From positions 161,822,792-161,886,791 of the forward strand of contig NC_072892.1 in NCBI RefSeq assembly GCF_027943255.1: a stretch of 64,000 bases of DNA. Direction: 5' to 3'. This DNA is from Anastrepha obliqua (lineage: Eukaryota; Arthropoda; Insecta; Diptera; Tephritidae). Below, piece after piece: positions 20,390 through 31,364 of the stretch (position 1 is the stretch's first letter; each line of letters opens with the position of its first letter). The position numbers and the translations under genes were made by a program. Below the pieces are notes generated by a model. It was not told the origin of the DNA, did not search any database, and saw only the letters and a list, made by a program, of their open reading frames with translations.

Positions 20390-21990
20390 AAGGGTATTAT
20401 GAAGCTCAAGCCTCCAACGAAAACTGACTCGGATGGCCTTTCGGGCATCGTGCTGAAGAACTGCTTGTGTCTCGCTGAGTCTCTTACAATTATATTTAAT
20501 AAATCGTTGTCCTCCGGTATCTTTGTTTACGACTGGAAAGTTTCTTCCATTATGCCTATATTTAAGAGTGGAAATAAGCCGATCTTAGCAATTACAGACC
20601 GATTTCGTAGCTTTCGTCTGTCTCAAAACTTTTTGAGATAACAGTGAATGATAAGTTATATTTTGCTGTCAAAGGCCTAATATCTATCAACCAGCATGGT
20701 TTCGTTGCAAGTCGCTCCACTGTCACTAATTTGTCTATTTTCTATGATTACTGCATTTCAGCCTTCCAGAAGAGATCTCAAGTTGATACAATTTATACAG
20801 ACTTCTCTAAAGCGTTTGACAAAGTATCGCACCGAATACTCTTGTCGAAGCTTGCATAATTGGCTATACAACCCACGTTTTTGTCGTGGATCAAATCATA
20901 TTTGTCCAATAGGCACTGCGTTGTAGCCCTTGATAATACGACATCCCATGCGTTTATTATCTCCTCTGCTGTCCCACAGGGAAGTATTCTAGGACCCCTT
21001 CTCTTTATACTCTTTATTAACGATATTGGTTATTGCTTTTCTTTTGCTGAACACTTGTTGTATGCTGATGATCTTCTAAATATTTGCGGTGATTAACAGT
21101 GTTAGTGACTCTGAAAAGTTACAAACCGACTTGCACAATGTCCGGAACTGGTGCTATTTAAACCGTTTGTCACTAAACATAAGCAAATGCTTTCACGTAA
21201 AATATGCTAAATCAAACAATACTTTGCATACTTCGCATAGTTTTGCTGGCTTACCTTTGCAATCCGTTGAGGAAATTAAAGACTTAGGCGTTATTTTCGA
21301 CTCTAAGCTGAATTTCACTAGCCATGTTAACCACGTCATAAGACGGTCATAGGCGATGCTAGCATTCGTACGCCGAAATTGTTTTGCGTTTACTAACCCA
21401 CACACTCTCAAAACATTGTATTGTGCTTTTGTTAGATCAAGATTAGAGTATACCGCTGTTATTTGGAGACCGTACCAAATAGGTCTGTCTAATCGGATTG
21501 AGAGAGTTCAGAAAGTCTTTTTTCGTTTTGCACTCCGATCTTTAAACTTTTCTGAACCTGTACCATCGTACCGCTCTCGATGTTTATTGATTGACTTAAA
21601 ACCACTTGATAGCAGGCGATCTATTCTATCGTGCTCATTTATTATTCGTATCATTTCTGGATCTATTGATTGTCCTTCCCTTTTAAGTAAAATTCAATTT
21701 AATATACTCAATATGAGGCTCCGACAGTACGAAACCTTTAAAATTGGCTTCTCGAGAACCAACTATGCGGTGAATGCTTCGATTCCTAGGGCATGTGCAG
21801 GTTTAAATATGTTTTTCAATTATTCTGGTGCTGATTTTACATGGCCGTATGGCATCTTTGTCAAACCTCTTAAATCGTCTTTTCTTAGTAACTACTAAAC
21901 TATTGTACATTAGCTTAATATAGTCTGTAAGAATGTATTCATTCAAAGACAATAAATAAATAAATAAAAAATAAAAATAAAAATAAAAAA
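20390..21990 (+). pseudogene. Jockey-clade LINE reverse transcriptase, 5'-truncated
   Basis: The plus strand encodes nearly a whole RT in five frame segments: DSDGLSGIVLKNC and WKVSSIMPIFKSGNK (20399-20600), INQHGFVASRSTVTNLS and IYTDFSKAFDKVSHRI with the first catalytic Asp (20690-20850), SAVPQGSILGPLLFILFIND (20960-21030), YADD intact (about 21060-21075), LNRLSLNISKC and LGVIFDSKLNF (21150-21320), and an intact 180-codon C-terminus (21356-21898). Lesions: a frameshift near 20610, stop at 20857, +1 shift near 21094, stop at 21350. It ends in an AATAAATAAA-rich A tail (21950-21995). No endonuclease and no RNase H. Confidence 0.93.
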
Positions 21991-22004
21991 AAGTAAGGCT
22001 GCCT

Positions 22005-22650
22005 GATGTCTTCTTTACTTTTTGCACTATATTTAAATGACTTGCATGAAGATTTTGTAGTGATTTGAAAGTTGACGATTTAAATATAAGGCTGCTTCTC
22101 TATGCCATTGATATAGTAATTTTGGCGGATGAAATAAATACACTTCAAAAGATCACAAATTATCTAGAGACTTCCTGTGAAAAATGGAACGTGGTGGTAA
22201 ACCTAGCCAAATCGACAATTACGATTTTTCATCGCGGGGGCAAACTAACGAAATAAGAAATATGGCAATATAGACGACAGATTATTATTATACAATAATA
22301 GATGCGTTCTGCTACCTGGGAGTTGTTCATACTCCCAAAATAATTTTCCATAAAAATCTAAAAAGAGGGATAACGCCGCAATGTCAACTTTCAACTTCAC
22401 ATGTAATATTTTTTTTTTGAAAAGAAGGAAATAAACTGAGGTGTGAAATGGAGAATGCTTCAATCAGTATGTCGAGCTACCCAAAGTTATGCAGCGCAGG
22501 TATGAGGATGCTGCATATTTGAGAATGTTGACAAATTATAGCTGCAATTCATACAGAAAATTTTTAAGGCCCGAAACTCGCCGCCTACTTATGCCATTTA
22601 TTTGGAAGCAGGTATCGAGTGGGGTCACATATACATGCTTGCATTACACT
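22005..22650 (+). pseudogene. Second LINE RT fragment with mutated active site
   Basis: The frame 22065-22256 reads VDDLNIRLLLYAIDIVILAD, in which the usual YADD is YAID, then NYLETSCEKWNVVVNLAKSTI. After frameshifts, 22555-22645 gives IQKIFKARNSPPTYAIYLEA. This is a different LINE from the one just upstream, which ends in its A tail at 21995. Loss of the Asp pair would abolish polymerisation. Confidence 0.75.
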
Positions 22651-22761
22651 AAAAAAATTATATAATACAAAAAAAAACCTTAATATACGAAGCCTTCAGG
22701 CTGCCATACCTTCTAACAAAAATGCTTTTAAAAATAAATATTTTCTGGGCTAATGCTTTAA

Positions 22762-23499
22762 TGGGGGAGCCCGGTTTATAAGGTCAAAAAAAATCAATTT
22801 TTTTTTTTCGTTTTAAGCGATTCCTAATATATTTCAGAATATTCACACAAAGTTACAGAGCCTAATTCTCAATATTTCCGTGATACAAAGCCAAAGGTAG
22901 GCGAGCGTTAGGTAGTTACGCTGTGACCGGACAGCTATAGTACAAACTTTGTCTTCTTTTCTCGACTTTTAATTTTTATGATTTCTTTGAATTGGCGTAC
23001 ATGAATGAAAAAAAAAACTAGTGAACCTTTTGAAATTAATCATAGCTTGTTCCTTTCAGTATTAAATTCTATTCTATTTCAACTAACAAAATTGATAAAA
23101 AAAATTTTCAAGATTTTTATACCAAGTTGAAGTGAATCTTTTTTATAGAAAGGCATTTTTTTCTTTAAAACCTCCAAACATTTGAAATTTTAGAATTTGT
23201 CTCAGTTTTCTTAGTTGGTCTAGAATAAAAAATCATGATAATTAGAAGTCCATTTGAATTTTTTGCTTTAGATAATAATTACGAGCTGTATCTTGTAAGC
23301 CAGTTGGAAACTACAGCGTTGCAGCGCTCTACTAATTTCTATGTTAAACATTTTTTTCAACTTATTTTAACCAGTACAAAAATTTTTTATACTTTTTAAA
23401 TGCTCATTAAAAGATAGAAAAAACTTTGCAGTGCTAAATTAATTTTTTCCTTAAAAAAAATCGCAAAGAGATGAAATTTTTAGACCTCATAAACCCACC
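22762..23499. mobile_element. TTAA-flanked non-autonomous element, about 738 bp
   Basis: Flanked by TTAA at 22758-22761 and 23500-23503. The left end TGGGGGAGCCCGGTTTATAA and right end (minus strand) GGTGGGTTTATGAGGTCTAA share GGTTTATRAGGTC, an imperfect terminal repeat of about 18 bp. The interior is AT-rich without a usable ORF. TTAA duplication is used by piggyBac and Kolobok elements; I cannot tell which mobilised this one. Confidence 0.55.
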
Positions 23500-23503
23500 T
23501 TAA

Positions 23504-24104
23504 TCAAATATGATTGGCTTAACATTTGAAATGTGTGACACGGTGTTAGGAAAAAGTAAGTGAGCAGAAAAAAGCGAAATATTTCTAAATTCTATTAACA
23601 CTACTAACAGGAAAAAAATGTGAAACAAATAAATAATAAAGAACTGGATCATGTGTAGGTCAAATTATTGCAAGAATGGCAGAGAAAAATGTTAAATTTC
23701 ATGGATTTTCAAAGCCAGAAGTAATGGCCTTTACAATAAAAGCTGCTCTTTATGTAACTTAAATGAGAAAGAAAAATTTTTTTTGATGATACCCAATATA
23801 AGAACAATACTGAGGCACTTTCTTTGGAAAGTTCGTCCTTAATAATATCGAAATAGTTCTTTTTCTAAATGGTGTAGAAGATTTTCAATGGAAAAAATTA
23901 ATCACTATTGTTACTGGTGCTTTAAAGTACACACAATTTATTGTAGATGAATAGTTTTCTAAATAAATATCCACCTAGTTTTTTCTGCAGACGACTTTTA
24001 AAGTCATTGCCGTATGTTGATTTAAATTAAAAAATATGTTAAATAGTTTTGTAAGATTTTTTGTGAAAAATAACTTAATCAACCCGTCTATCTATTGCAA
24101 AATT
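23504..24104. other. No gene seen
   Basis: AT-rich spacer with poly-T and poly-A patches between the TTAA element and DD41D fragments. No motif found. Confidence 0.5.
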
Positions 24105-24235
24105 CAAGCCAGCATCGACCGCTTTCGGCCAGATTTATTGGAAAAAGTAGTCGAAAATTGAACTGATCGAATGGGCCATGTAACTCGTAGTCGCGCTGGA
24201 TGTATGCCGGACCAAAGCCAAAAAATAAGTGTTGT
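24105..24235 (+). pseudogene. DD41D transposase C-terminal tail
   Basis: The plus frame reads FRPDLLEKVVEN, a stop, TDRMGHVTRSRAGCMPD, matching the last 30 residues of DD41D-type transposases (helical tail then HxRRSRG-like basic end). Only the tail remains. It precedes the first 110 bp direct repeat. Confidence 0.5.
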
Positions 24236-24269
24236 GAAATTATCTATCATATCATAATAAAAACAAATA

Positions 24270-24379
24270 TACATAAATAAAATAACAAATAAAAAAAATT
24301 ATCAACTACGAATTTGAACTCAATTGGATTATTACATTTCGAATGAGGTCGCATGAACAGCCATAGTTCGATTTTTATA
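24270..24379 (+). repeat. Direct repeat R1 (110 bp) left of a DD41D element
   Basis: Starts TACATAAATAAAATAA and ends CGATTTTTATA. About 90% identical by eye to 25276-25384. Its final TA is the target TA of the DD41D element that follows. Confidence 0.85.
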
Positions 24380-25275
24380 AAGAGTGGTTAAGTTTTAAGG
24401 GCCGGGGTAGATTAAAAAAAAAATAAAATTTTTTTAAGAAATTACTATCATTTTTCTTTATTATGATAATAACAGTATAGCTCAATTACGCATGAATCAA
24501 ATTATCGGCCAAATGGCCACCGCGGCCTCGGCGGCACACCTCCATTAGATGGTCCAAATTTTCGAGGACGCTGAGGCATAATTGAGGTTCTATGCCGTTA
24601 ATGTGCCGAATCATCTCATCCTTTTGCTCTTGAATTGTTGCTGGCTTACCGACGTACACTTTTCTTTCAAATAACCCCAAAGAAAGAAGTCCAACGGTGT
24701 CAAATCAGATGATCTTGGCAGCCAATTGATATCGCCGCGACGTGAGATTATTCGGCCATCAAATTTTTCGCGCAAAAGAGCCATTGTTTCGTTAGCTGTG
24801 TGACAAGTGGCACCGTCCTGTTGAAACCACATATCATCCGCATCCATATCTTCTAATTTGGGCCATAAAAAGTTCGTTATCATCTCACTATAACGAACAC
24901 TATTCACAGTAACTGCCTGACTGGCCTCATTTTGGAAAAAATACGGCCCAATGATACCGCCGGCCCATAATCTGCACCAAACAGTGACTATTTGTGAGTG
25001 CATTGGTTTTTCGGCAATCACTTTTGGATTATCATTCGCCCAAATGCGGCAATTCTGCTTATTAACGAATCCACTGAGGTGAAAATGTGCCTCAGCACTG
25101 AAGATGAAAAAATCACGAAGTGCGCGATATGCATACGCGTTGCTCGATTGTGTGTCTTTCCATGGCTCAAATTGAATTAGTCTGAAATTGAAAAATGTCA
25201 AATGGAATGAGGAAAAAACTTGACGTTTAGGTGTGGTTTACATTCAAAATCGGCCCTTGAAATTCAACCACCCTT
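24380..25275 (-). mobile_element. DD41D mariner copy, 896 bp, between direct repeats
   Basis: The right end read on the minus strand is AAGGGTGGTTGAATTTCAAG and the left end is AAGAGTGGTTAAGTTTTAAG, each next to TA. The transposase gene lacks its N-terminal DNA-binding region, and the element is shorter than a complete 1.3 kb relative. Exact 110 bp repeats lie on both sides. Confidence 0.88.
24486..25201 (-). pseudogene. DD41D transposase, catalytic half, first Asp replaced by Ala
   Basis: A 196-codon minus frame (24611-25201) covers FIFSAEAHFHLSGFVNKQNC, VTVWCRLWAGGIIGPYFFQN, WFQQDGATCHTANETMALLR and NWLPRSSDLTPLDFFLWGYL; 24486-24680 completes the C-terminus after a frameshift near 24650. 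Forty-one residues separate the Asp of QQDGA from the Asp of PLDFFLW, the DD41D signature of rosa-type elements described from Ceratitis. The first catalytic Asp (normally FSDEAHF) is Ala here (codon GCT). With the missing helix-turn-helix this copy is inactive. Confidence 0.88.
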
Positions 25276-25384
25276 TACATAAATAAAATAATAAATAAAA
25301 AAATCATCAACTACGAATTTGAACTCAATTGGGTTAATACATTCTGAATGAGATCGTATAAACAGCCATAGTTCGATTTTTATA
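25276..25384 (+). repeat. Direct repeat R2 (109 bp) right of the DD41D element
   Basis: Matches R1 (24270-24379) from TACATAAATAAAATAA to CGATTTTTATA with about ten differences. Its first TA is the other target TA of the element, so R1 and R2 would have formed a head-to-tail tandem joined at TA before insertion. Confidence 0.85.
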
Positions 25385-25513
25385 CAAAGAATAAAAAATA
25401 ATTTCTCAAAAATTAAGCAAATGGCAACATTATAAAATCTTTATGATAAAAAATTCTGGAATATGAATATGAAATATAAAAAAAAGTATTGAATATTAAA
25501 TTAAAAAACATGA

Positions 25514-25772
25514 GATATAAAATATAAAATATGAAATATGAAATATAAAATATAAAATATCAAATATAAAATATAAAATATAAAATATAAAATATAAAAT
25601 ATAAAATATAAAATATAAAATATAAAATATAAAATATAAAATATAAAATATAAAATATAAAATATAAAATATAAAATATAAAATATAAAATATAAAATAT
25701 AAAATATAAAATATAAAATATAAAATATAAAATATAAAATATAAAATATAAAATATAAAATACTAAATATAA
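25514..25772. repeat. Heptanucleotide satellite (AAATATA)n
   Basis: About 28 perfect consecutive units at 25563-25760, with variant units on both sides. The 108-codon FYILYFI-repeat frame across it is an artefact of the 7 bp period (seven codons per three units). Confidence 0.97.
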
Positions 25773-26940
25773 ACTTTTAATTAGAAAATATAAAAAAATG
25801 TATAAAACATAAAAAGTTTTCAATCTCTTAAAAAACACCCCATATAGAGCAGCAGGTATGTATGTTTGAGCACAGCACGGAGTCACAATGCCGCATTCTC
25901 TGCAGGCAAATTTTGAAATGCCACACCATTACACAGTTGAAAAATAGAAAATCACACGCGCAAACACACATACTACAATCACCGCACACAGTCACCCACA
26001 CACATACTTGGCAAGCGTGACTTCCAATTTGCCAACTCTTTTCATAGTTTTTCGATATGTCACACATCTGCAAGTTACGTACACACAGACATACTCGTAA
26101 TAACATATGTGAATGCATACCAACAAATACAAAAGTGGTAAATATGTTTGTGTGTGTGTGTGTTTACCGCTTTGCCACATACACATTTGCCCGAACTCGC
26201 AGCCTTTCATCATTTACCACCACTCGGCTCGTCTGCTCGTTGTCTGCTCATTATGGAAATTCTAGTTGGTTTCATTTGTTGCAAATTATGTTGTCGCCGC
26301 TATGCTTACTCACCATGTCGCTCTTCAAGCAGCCAAAAAGGTTCCACACCACTTCAAGTAGCGAATCGATTTGATTTTATTTCATTTCTTGCAATACGAT
26401 TCCATTCTATTCCATTCCATTCTTCTCTATTCGATTCGATTGCTTTCAATTTTAGCGTACGTTGGCAAAAATAAAATAATAATAAAAATATTTCAAGTAT
26501 ACCTATACATATTTACACATAAGTGTATGTAAGTTTGCGTGTAGCGCCCCGCCGTTTCTGAGAAGACTGAAAGCTTTTTCTTTCATTTGAATTTCGTTCA
26601 CCAGCCAGCATTTAAATTTACGCCTTGGCGTGCATTGAGCTCGAATTTTAACAGAATTTCTATGAATTTCCAATATTTGAAGTTTTTTGGCAAACTTTAC
26701 TAAGAATAGCACAAAAGTGGTTAGAATAAATAGGAGTGTCAAAGTTTGGCTGGCACCGAATTTTTATACCAAATGCTTATTTACGGTGATACCTAATCAA
26801 GTAGGGCAAAAATATAATAATAAAACTAGAGATAAATTACAAATGAAGTATTCTCAATAATACACTTTCACAATCGAATTTTTTAGAGAGTTTCTGAATT
26901 TAAGATAAAAAAAAAATATTTTTTTTTGGAACCCAGACAC
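25773..26940. other. Microsatellite-rich spacer, no gene
   Basis: Includes scattered CA runs (25955-26005), a TG run (26146-26163) and an ATTCC/ATTCG pentanucleotide stretch (26395-26445). No conserved frame or element end was found. Confidence 0.5.
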
Positions 26941-26959
26941 GTTAGACTCATACTCCGAA

Positions 26960-28248
26960 AAGTGTTAACCATATTAAAGTGGCGTATGCGGATGATATAG
27001 TGCTTATGGTTACAGGAATGGCGGTAGTCTTATGCTAACCCAACAAGCAAAATACTTAGGTGCCATCTTAGATCCCAAAACTCTGCTGAAGGTTCAACGT
27101 AGAGTACAGGGTAAAGAAAGCGAATATAGCACTCTACACGTGTAAGAGAATGTTATATTAGATAAAAAATGAGGTATCCAACCAAAACTATCCAATTGGT
27201 CTTACACAGCCATTGTAAGGCCAATACTAACATATGCGGCACTAGTCTGGTGGGCTGCAACAGAAAGGAAATACAAGAAAACTAAGCTGAAAAAGATACA
27301 AAGAACAGCGTGTATCTTAACTACAAGAGCGCTTAGCACCAGTCCTACTGCAGCGCTTAATGTACTAACTAATCTGCTACCAATAGATTTACACATTAAA
27401 ACTATCGCTACTTGAAGCGCGGCGAGACTCAGAGACATAGGAAGCTGGACAACAAGGTCGTACGGTCACAGTAAGTTCCTCGTACAGGGACCCTCGCTGC
27501 TCAAAAACAGATCAGACTACACTGTCCCCGACCTTAACTTCAAGAAAGACTTTACGGTACGTTTTCCACCGAGAGCCGAATGGAGGAAAGAAAAAGTGAT
27601 TTCTACATTCGACGTTGAAATCTACACCGATGGTTCTAAGATGAACTGTGGTGTTGGAGCTGGCCTCTGTTCGGAGCCGCTCAACATATACAAAACAATC
27701 CGACTTCCTGACTATGCCAGCGTGTTCCAGGCAGAGCTACTTACTACCAATCAGAGAAGCATGCCATACACTAAAACTCTATAAAAAATTGGTTCAAGAG
27801 GGGCTATCTTTTCAGACAGCCAAGCAGCTATCAAGGCCTTAGACTGAAAACTCCATTTCATCCAAACTAGTTGCACAGTGTAGAGAGGAATTAGAACTGC
27901 TTGGTCACTGGCTTCAAATTACTCTGATATGGGTTCCCGGACACCGGAATATAGAGGGTAAAGAGCTAAAATCTTGCAAGCAAAGTTTCGACATTAGACA
28001 TTGCAGAAGCGGTGGCAGTTGCCACCCCATTCAATACAATAAAAACATCCATTGCTTTACGCTATCATGCTTTAGCCGAAAGAAGGTTGAAGCAATTAAC
28101 TAGATTTACTACAACAAGAAAAGTTTTGCCGTCGTACAACATCCAGAAATCAAATTATCTGTTAGGATGCTCTCGGCCAAACATTTCGCGTATAACTGCA
28201 ACCCTTACAGGTCACTGGAAAGCAGAGTTCGTAAATACTTATCATTGA
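26960..28248 (+). pseudogene. I-superfamily LINE: RT end, thumb, RNase H and linker
   Basis: The plus strand encodes KVAYADDIVLM (about 26978-27010, active site intact), then LTQQAKYLGAILDPK, SYTAIVRPILTYAALVWWAA and RALSTSPTAALNVLTNLLPI (27030-27400), then the RNase H start VEIYTDGSKMNCGVGAGLCS (27614-27673). The second motif is present out of frame (DSQAAIKAL at about 27810), as is IWVPGH. 28012-28248 gives the region before the zinc knuckle (ISRITATLTGHWK). Multiple stops and frameshifts. Its C-terminus reappears at 29195-29420. Confidence 0.88.
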
Positions 28249-28249
28249 T

Positions 28250-29194
28250 GAGTAAAATATCCCTCATTCAGCTGATAAAAACTCAACTCAATGCATTTTG
28301 TTTTGAGTTTTTCATTTCTGTTTAAAACCAAACAAGAGAGCATCAGTTATTTTTTAAAAGAGCGAAAAAATCATTTATTAACATTCCTCTTTCGACATTC
28401 TCTCCTCTCAGATTATTTAAAAATGATAAACTCTCTTCAACAGTAGCAATCATTTTGTATGCTCAGGGAGTTTTCTTTGAAAGCATCATTTTTGATCACT
28501 CTTTTATATTGACACATTTTCCTACTTGAATTTCTATCGCCGTTTGTTTTTATTAAAGCATTTTTGTGGCTAGTTTGCGTTTGCAAGTGTTTCGTGTGTG
28601 TAAAAAGTGTAAAAAATGGGCAGATTTTCTAACTGTTTATCGAATTGAATGAAAGTTTATTCAAAAGTACAGATTTTGACGAACCGAACGACGATCAGTC
28701 TTAAATAATATATTTAATCGACTTTCATTAAATTCAATGAATCCAACTTTAATGAATTTTCTTTTACTTTCTTTCTTTGAAATTTTTATTTTCATATAAG
28801 TTTTATTTATTATTTATATTTAAAAAAAAAAATAAATGAAATAAACTTCACTATTCTCGCAAAATATTACTTTCATTAAGTAAAGCAGAAACTGGTTAGG
28901 GTATGCTCGAAATGCATATTTATAATTGAGCAATGCAAAAAAGGACAATATTGAATATCAAATTACTTATCATTGATAAATTCATATAAACTTGAGCTCA
29001 AAAAAAGAGCGCATCATTTACAAAACTCGGGGGATGAAAACAAAGCGAATGCTCACAGAACGACCAGCACTCTTTGTATACAACCAAATGAGTAATAAAA
29101 GTGTTTGAGGAGTTTACGCAAAATAGATCCTCTCAATGATTTACTCAGAGAATATTTTGTATGAGTTTTATTGCTTTTGGTGATAGCTTGAAAG
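28250..29194. mobile_element. AT-rich insertion of about 945 bp splitting a LINE
   Basis: The LINE breaks off about 35 codons before its zinc knuckle at 28248 and resumes near 29195, where about 60 bp would be expected. The insert is AT-rich, has no long ORF, and repeats related words (TGATGAGT, CATCATTT, GAGAGCATCA) near both ends, like subterminal repeats of hAT elements. I could not define a clear terminal repeat or target duplication, so the class is unknown. Confidence 0.45.
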
Positions 29195-29420
29195 AGTAGG
29201 AGCGTCTGCAGAAGCTGTGAAGGGGAAGGAGGGAAAGAAATCCTTCAACTATTTATGCCAATGCCCAGGTCTAGCTAGAGCAAGACTTCGCTCTTTCGGC
29301 AAGCCCTTCTTACAGCAAATCAATGGAAATGGAAGGAAAATGTTTTGCATACGTAGAGGTCATCCAAAAGGCTCGTACCGACATCCTGAAAGACATTCCA
29401 AATTCCGCTCAATGGCCTGA
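29195..29420 (+). pseudogene. LINE C-terminal knuckle, continuation of 26960-28248
   Basis: Reads CRSCEG in one frame, then FNYLCQCPGLARARLRSFGK and PFLQQI in the next, followed by SYRHPERHS. This is the Cys/His cluster that should follow the GHW block at 28211, so the two pieces are one disrupted LINE. Confidence 0.75.
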
Positions 29421-29479
29421 AAAACTCTTTCGAAAATCTTTTCGATCGAATCGAAATCTTTTAGTGTATCAAGGCTAGA

Positions 29480-29779
29480 TGGGACTATTTTGAATAAATA
29501 AACTCGCAGTTATCAGAACAAAGCTCCTGTCTTTCTATTTTAGCTCTTCTTCTTCTTAATTGGTGCGATAACCGCTTACGCGATTTTGGCCGAGTTTAAC
29601 AAGGCGCACCAGTCGTTTCTTTCTTGTGCTAACCAGTGCCCGTTGGGCACACCAAGTGATGCCAAGTTCTTCTCCACCTGATCTTTTCAACGCCAAGGAG
29701 GTCTTCCTCTTCCTATACTCCCGCCAGCTGGTACCGCATCTATTTTAGCTCAGTCTTGTTTATTTTAGACTTCACCTTG
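29480..29779. repeat. Mariner end fragment containing a short retro-insertion
   Basis: 29535-29546 and 29740-29779 together give CTATTTTAGCTC, AGTCTTGTTTATTTTAGACT and TCACCTTG. Reverse-complemented, this matches the left terminus of the mariner at 34565 (AAGGTTAAGTCCAAAATAAA, CAAGACTGAGCTAAAATAG). The inner 193 bp is a later insertion. No transposase remains. Confidence 0.7.
29547..29739 (-). mobile_element. Short retroelement with 12 bp target duplication
   Basis: The 193 bp insert is flanked by exact CTATTTTAGCTC repeats (29535-29546, 29740-29751). Read on the minus strand it begins ATGCGGTACCAGCTGGCGGG and ends in AAGAAGAAGAA, a simple tail like that of a 5'-truncated LINE or a SINE. A second diverged piece with the same tail end lies at 46947-46990. 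I recall this as a common tephritid repeat but cannot name the parent. Confidence 0.75.
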
Positions 29780-31360
29780 TATTACTGTACTGCTCTTCTG
29801 AAGGCTGATGAAATTATAGGCCTATGTGTTAGGCTTTATTCTCATTTTCCTTTAATAATCATGTCAATCCTATCATATCTAAATTTTCGCGAGAGGCTAT
29901 CGATTTTCTACGTCGAAATTGTGCAAATTTCTCATATCCTTGTACTTAGAAATTGCTGCACCCATATTTTGTTCGACCAAGCTGCATAGAATCTGCTGTA
30001 TAACAGAGTCGGACGTATTCTGCTAAACGATATTTAAAATTATATGGCGCTTGATAATTCATTGTTTATTTTAGTACTTAATCTAAATTATCGTTTTAGG
30101 TAGTAAGAAATTTTGTAGTTTATTGACTCTTCCAATAAAATAAGCAAACAAACATTTCGCCTTCAATGACAAGTCAAGGTCGTGCTGAAGACTTAAAATA
30201 TTATTTAAAATTTATTATATGTACTTTTCTTAATATTTTAAGCACAAAAATACAATTCATTCACCTCAAGTTTCATGCCCAATTAACGTAAATTCAAAGG
30301 AAATCTTTACTCTTTAAACTAATTAAAGTTACTCATACGCTGTGACAACCTCTTTTCTTCTTTTAATCCGCTTCACCAATATCTTGATTTCGTAGTTATA
30401 CGTAACAGCTTATGTCACATGCTGCGGCGAACTCATATATGCTCACATCCACTCACATAAGTGTGTATATCACTACGTGCGACCGGCGCTTATGCAACTT
30501 AAATGCCTACATACAGCTAACACACACACACACACACGAAATATGTTTGTGTTGCAATCTGTGCACAGAGTTTGTTGCCTGCTAATCGCAGCGTTAATAA
30601 CCTATTTATGCCTCATGTTAAATGCAAATCACCAAAAGCGAGTTTCTTAGTTTGAATTGAGTCTTGCCAAAAGCACCTCAGCCAATTTCCATAACAGCTG
30701 CAGCAATGCAGAAGTAACATCCTAAGTGTGCTCGGAGAAGTTGTGTGTTGACTGTAGTTTTTAATGCGACAACTTTTTACATTTAGCTCTTCGTGTTTTC
30801 TAATCCGATTATGCTCATATTTGTGTGCAGGTGTATGTGTGTGCATACACACGTTCATAATTTTATAGAGTCGCGGCAAAGCCGAACGGCTTAAGTGTTT
30901 GACGGAAAGTGGAGGAAGCAAGCAAGCATTTTAAGCAAATTTGGTAACTTTTGGGGAAGCAAAAAGTAAAAAATATAGCAAATAAAACAGTATTTGGTTT
31001 GAAAAGCAAATATTTTTGTAATTTTTATAAAAAAAAATTGCATCATACACAAAACCATTTTACTTTTAGCAGTCGCCACTTGGCACGCTGAGTAATTTTT
31101 GTCCATTACTGCCATTCAACAGATCTCAGATTCGACAGTCACTTCGCAGATGAAAGCACAAATAATTGAAAAAGTTTTGTTTTTTTTAAAGCTGTCGCCT
31201 TTTCGCAAAATCAAAAGCCTTACGTGCATTTCTGTCAGATCAAAACTTGTAATGTAGAAAACTGCCTTTCGAGGTAGTATAAAATTGGACGTCCTCCGTC
31301 GGTAGGAAACAGAACTAACTTCGTGGCCACAAGGACCCTTCGAATTTTATGTATGGGAAT
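29780..31360. other. No gene seen
   Basis: AT-rich spacer with a CA run at 30519-30537 and several short TTTAAAT patches. Small frames have no family resemblance. Confidence 0.5.
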
Positions 31361-31364
31361 TTAA

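Noticed and set aside
24270..25384. Solo LTR pair flanking an internal region
   Set aside because: The repeats are only 110 bp, lack TG...CA ends and a target duplication, and the internal region is a DD41D transposase gene with its own inverted ends.
25560..25886. 108-codon minus-strand ORF
   Set aside because: Translation of the AAATATA heptamer array; repeats every seven residues.
26057..26474. Two overlapping ORFs of 105-108 codons
   Set aside because: They cover TG and ATTCC microsatellite sequence, overlap each other and antisense frames, and have no conserved motif.
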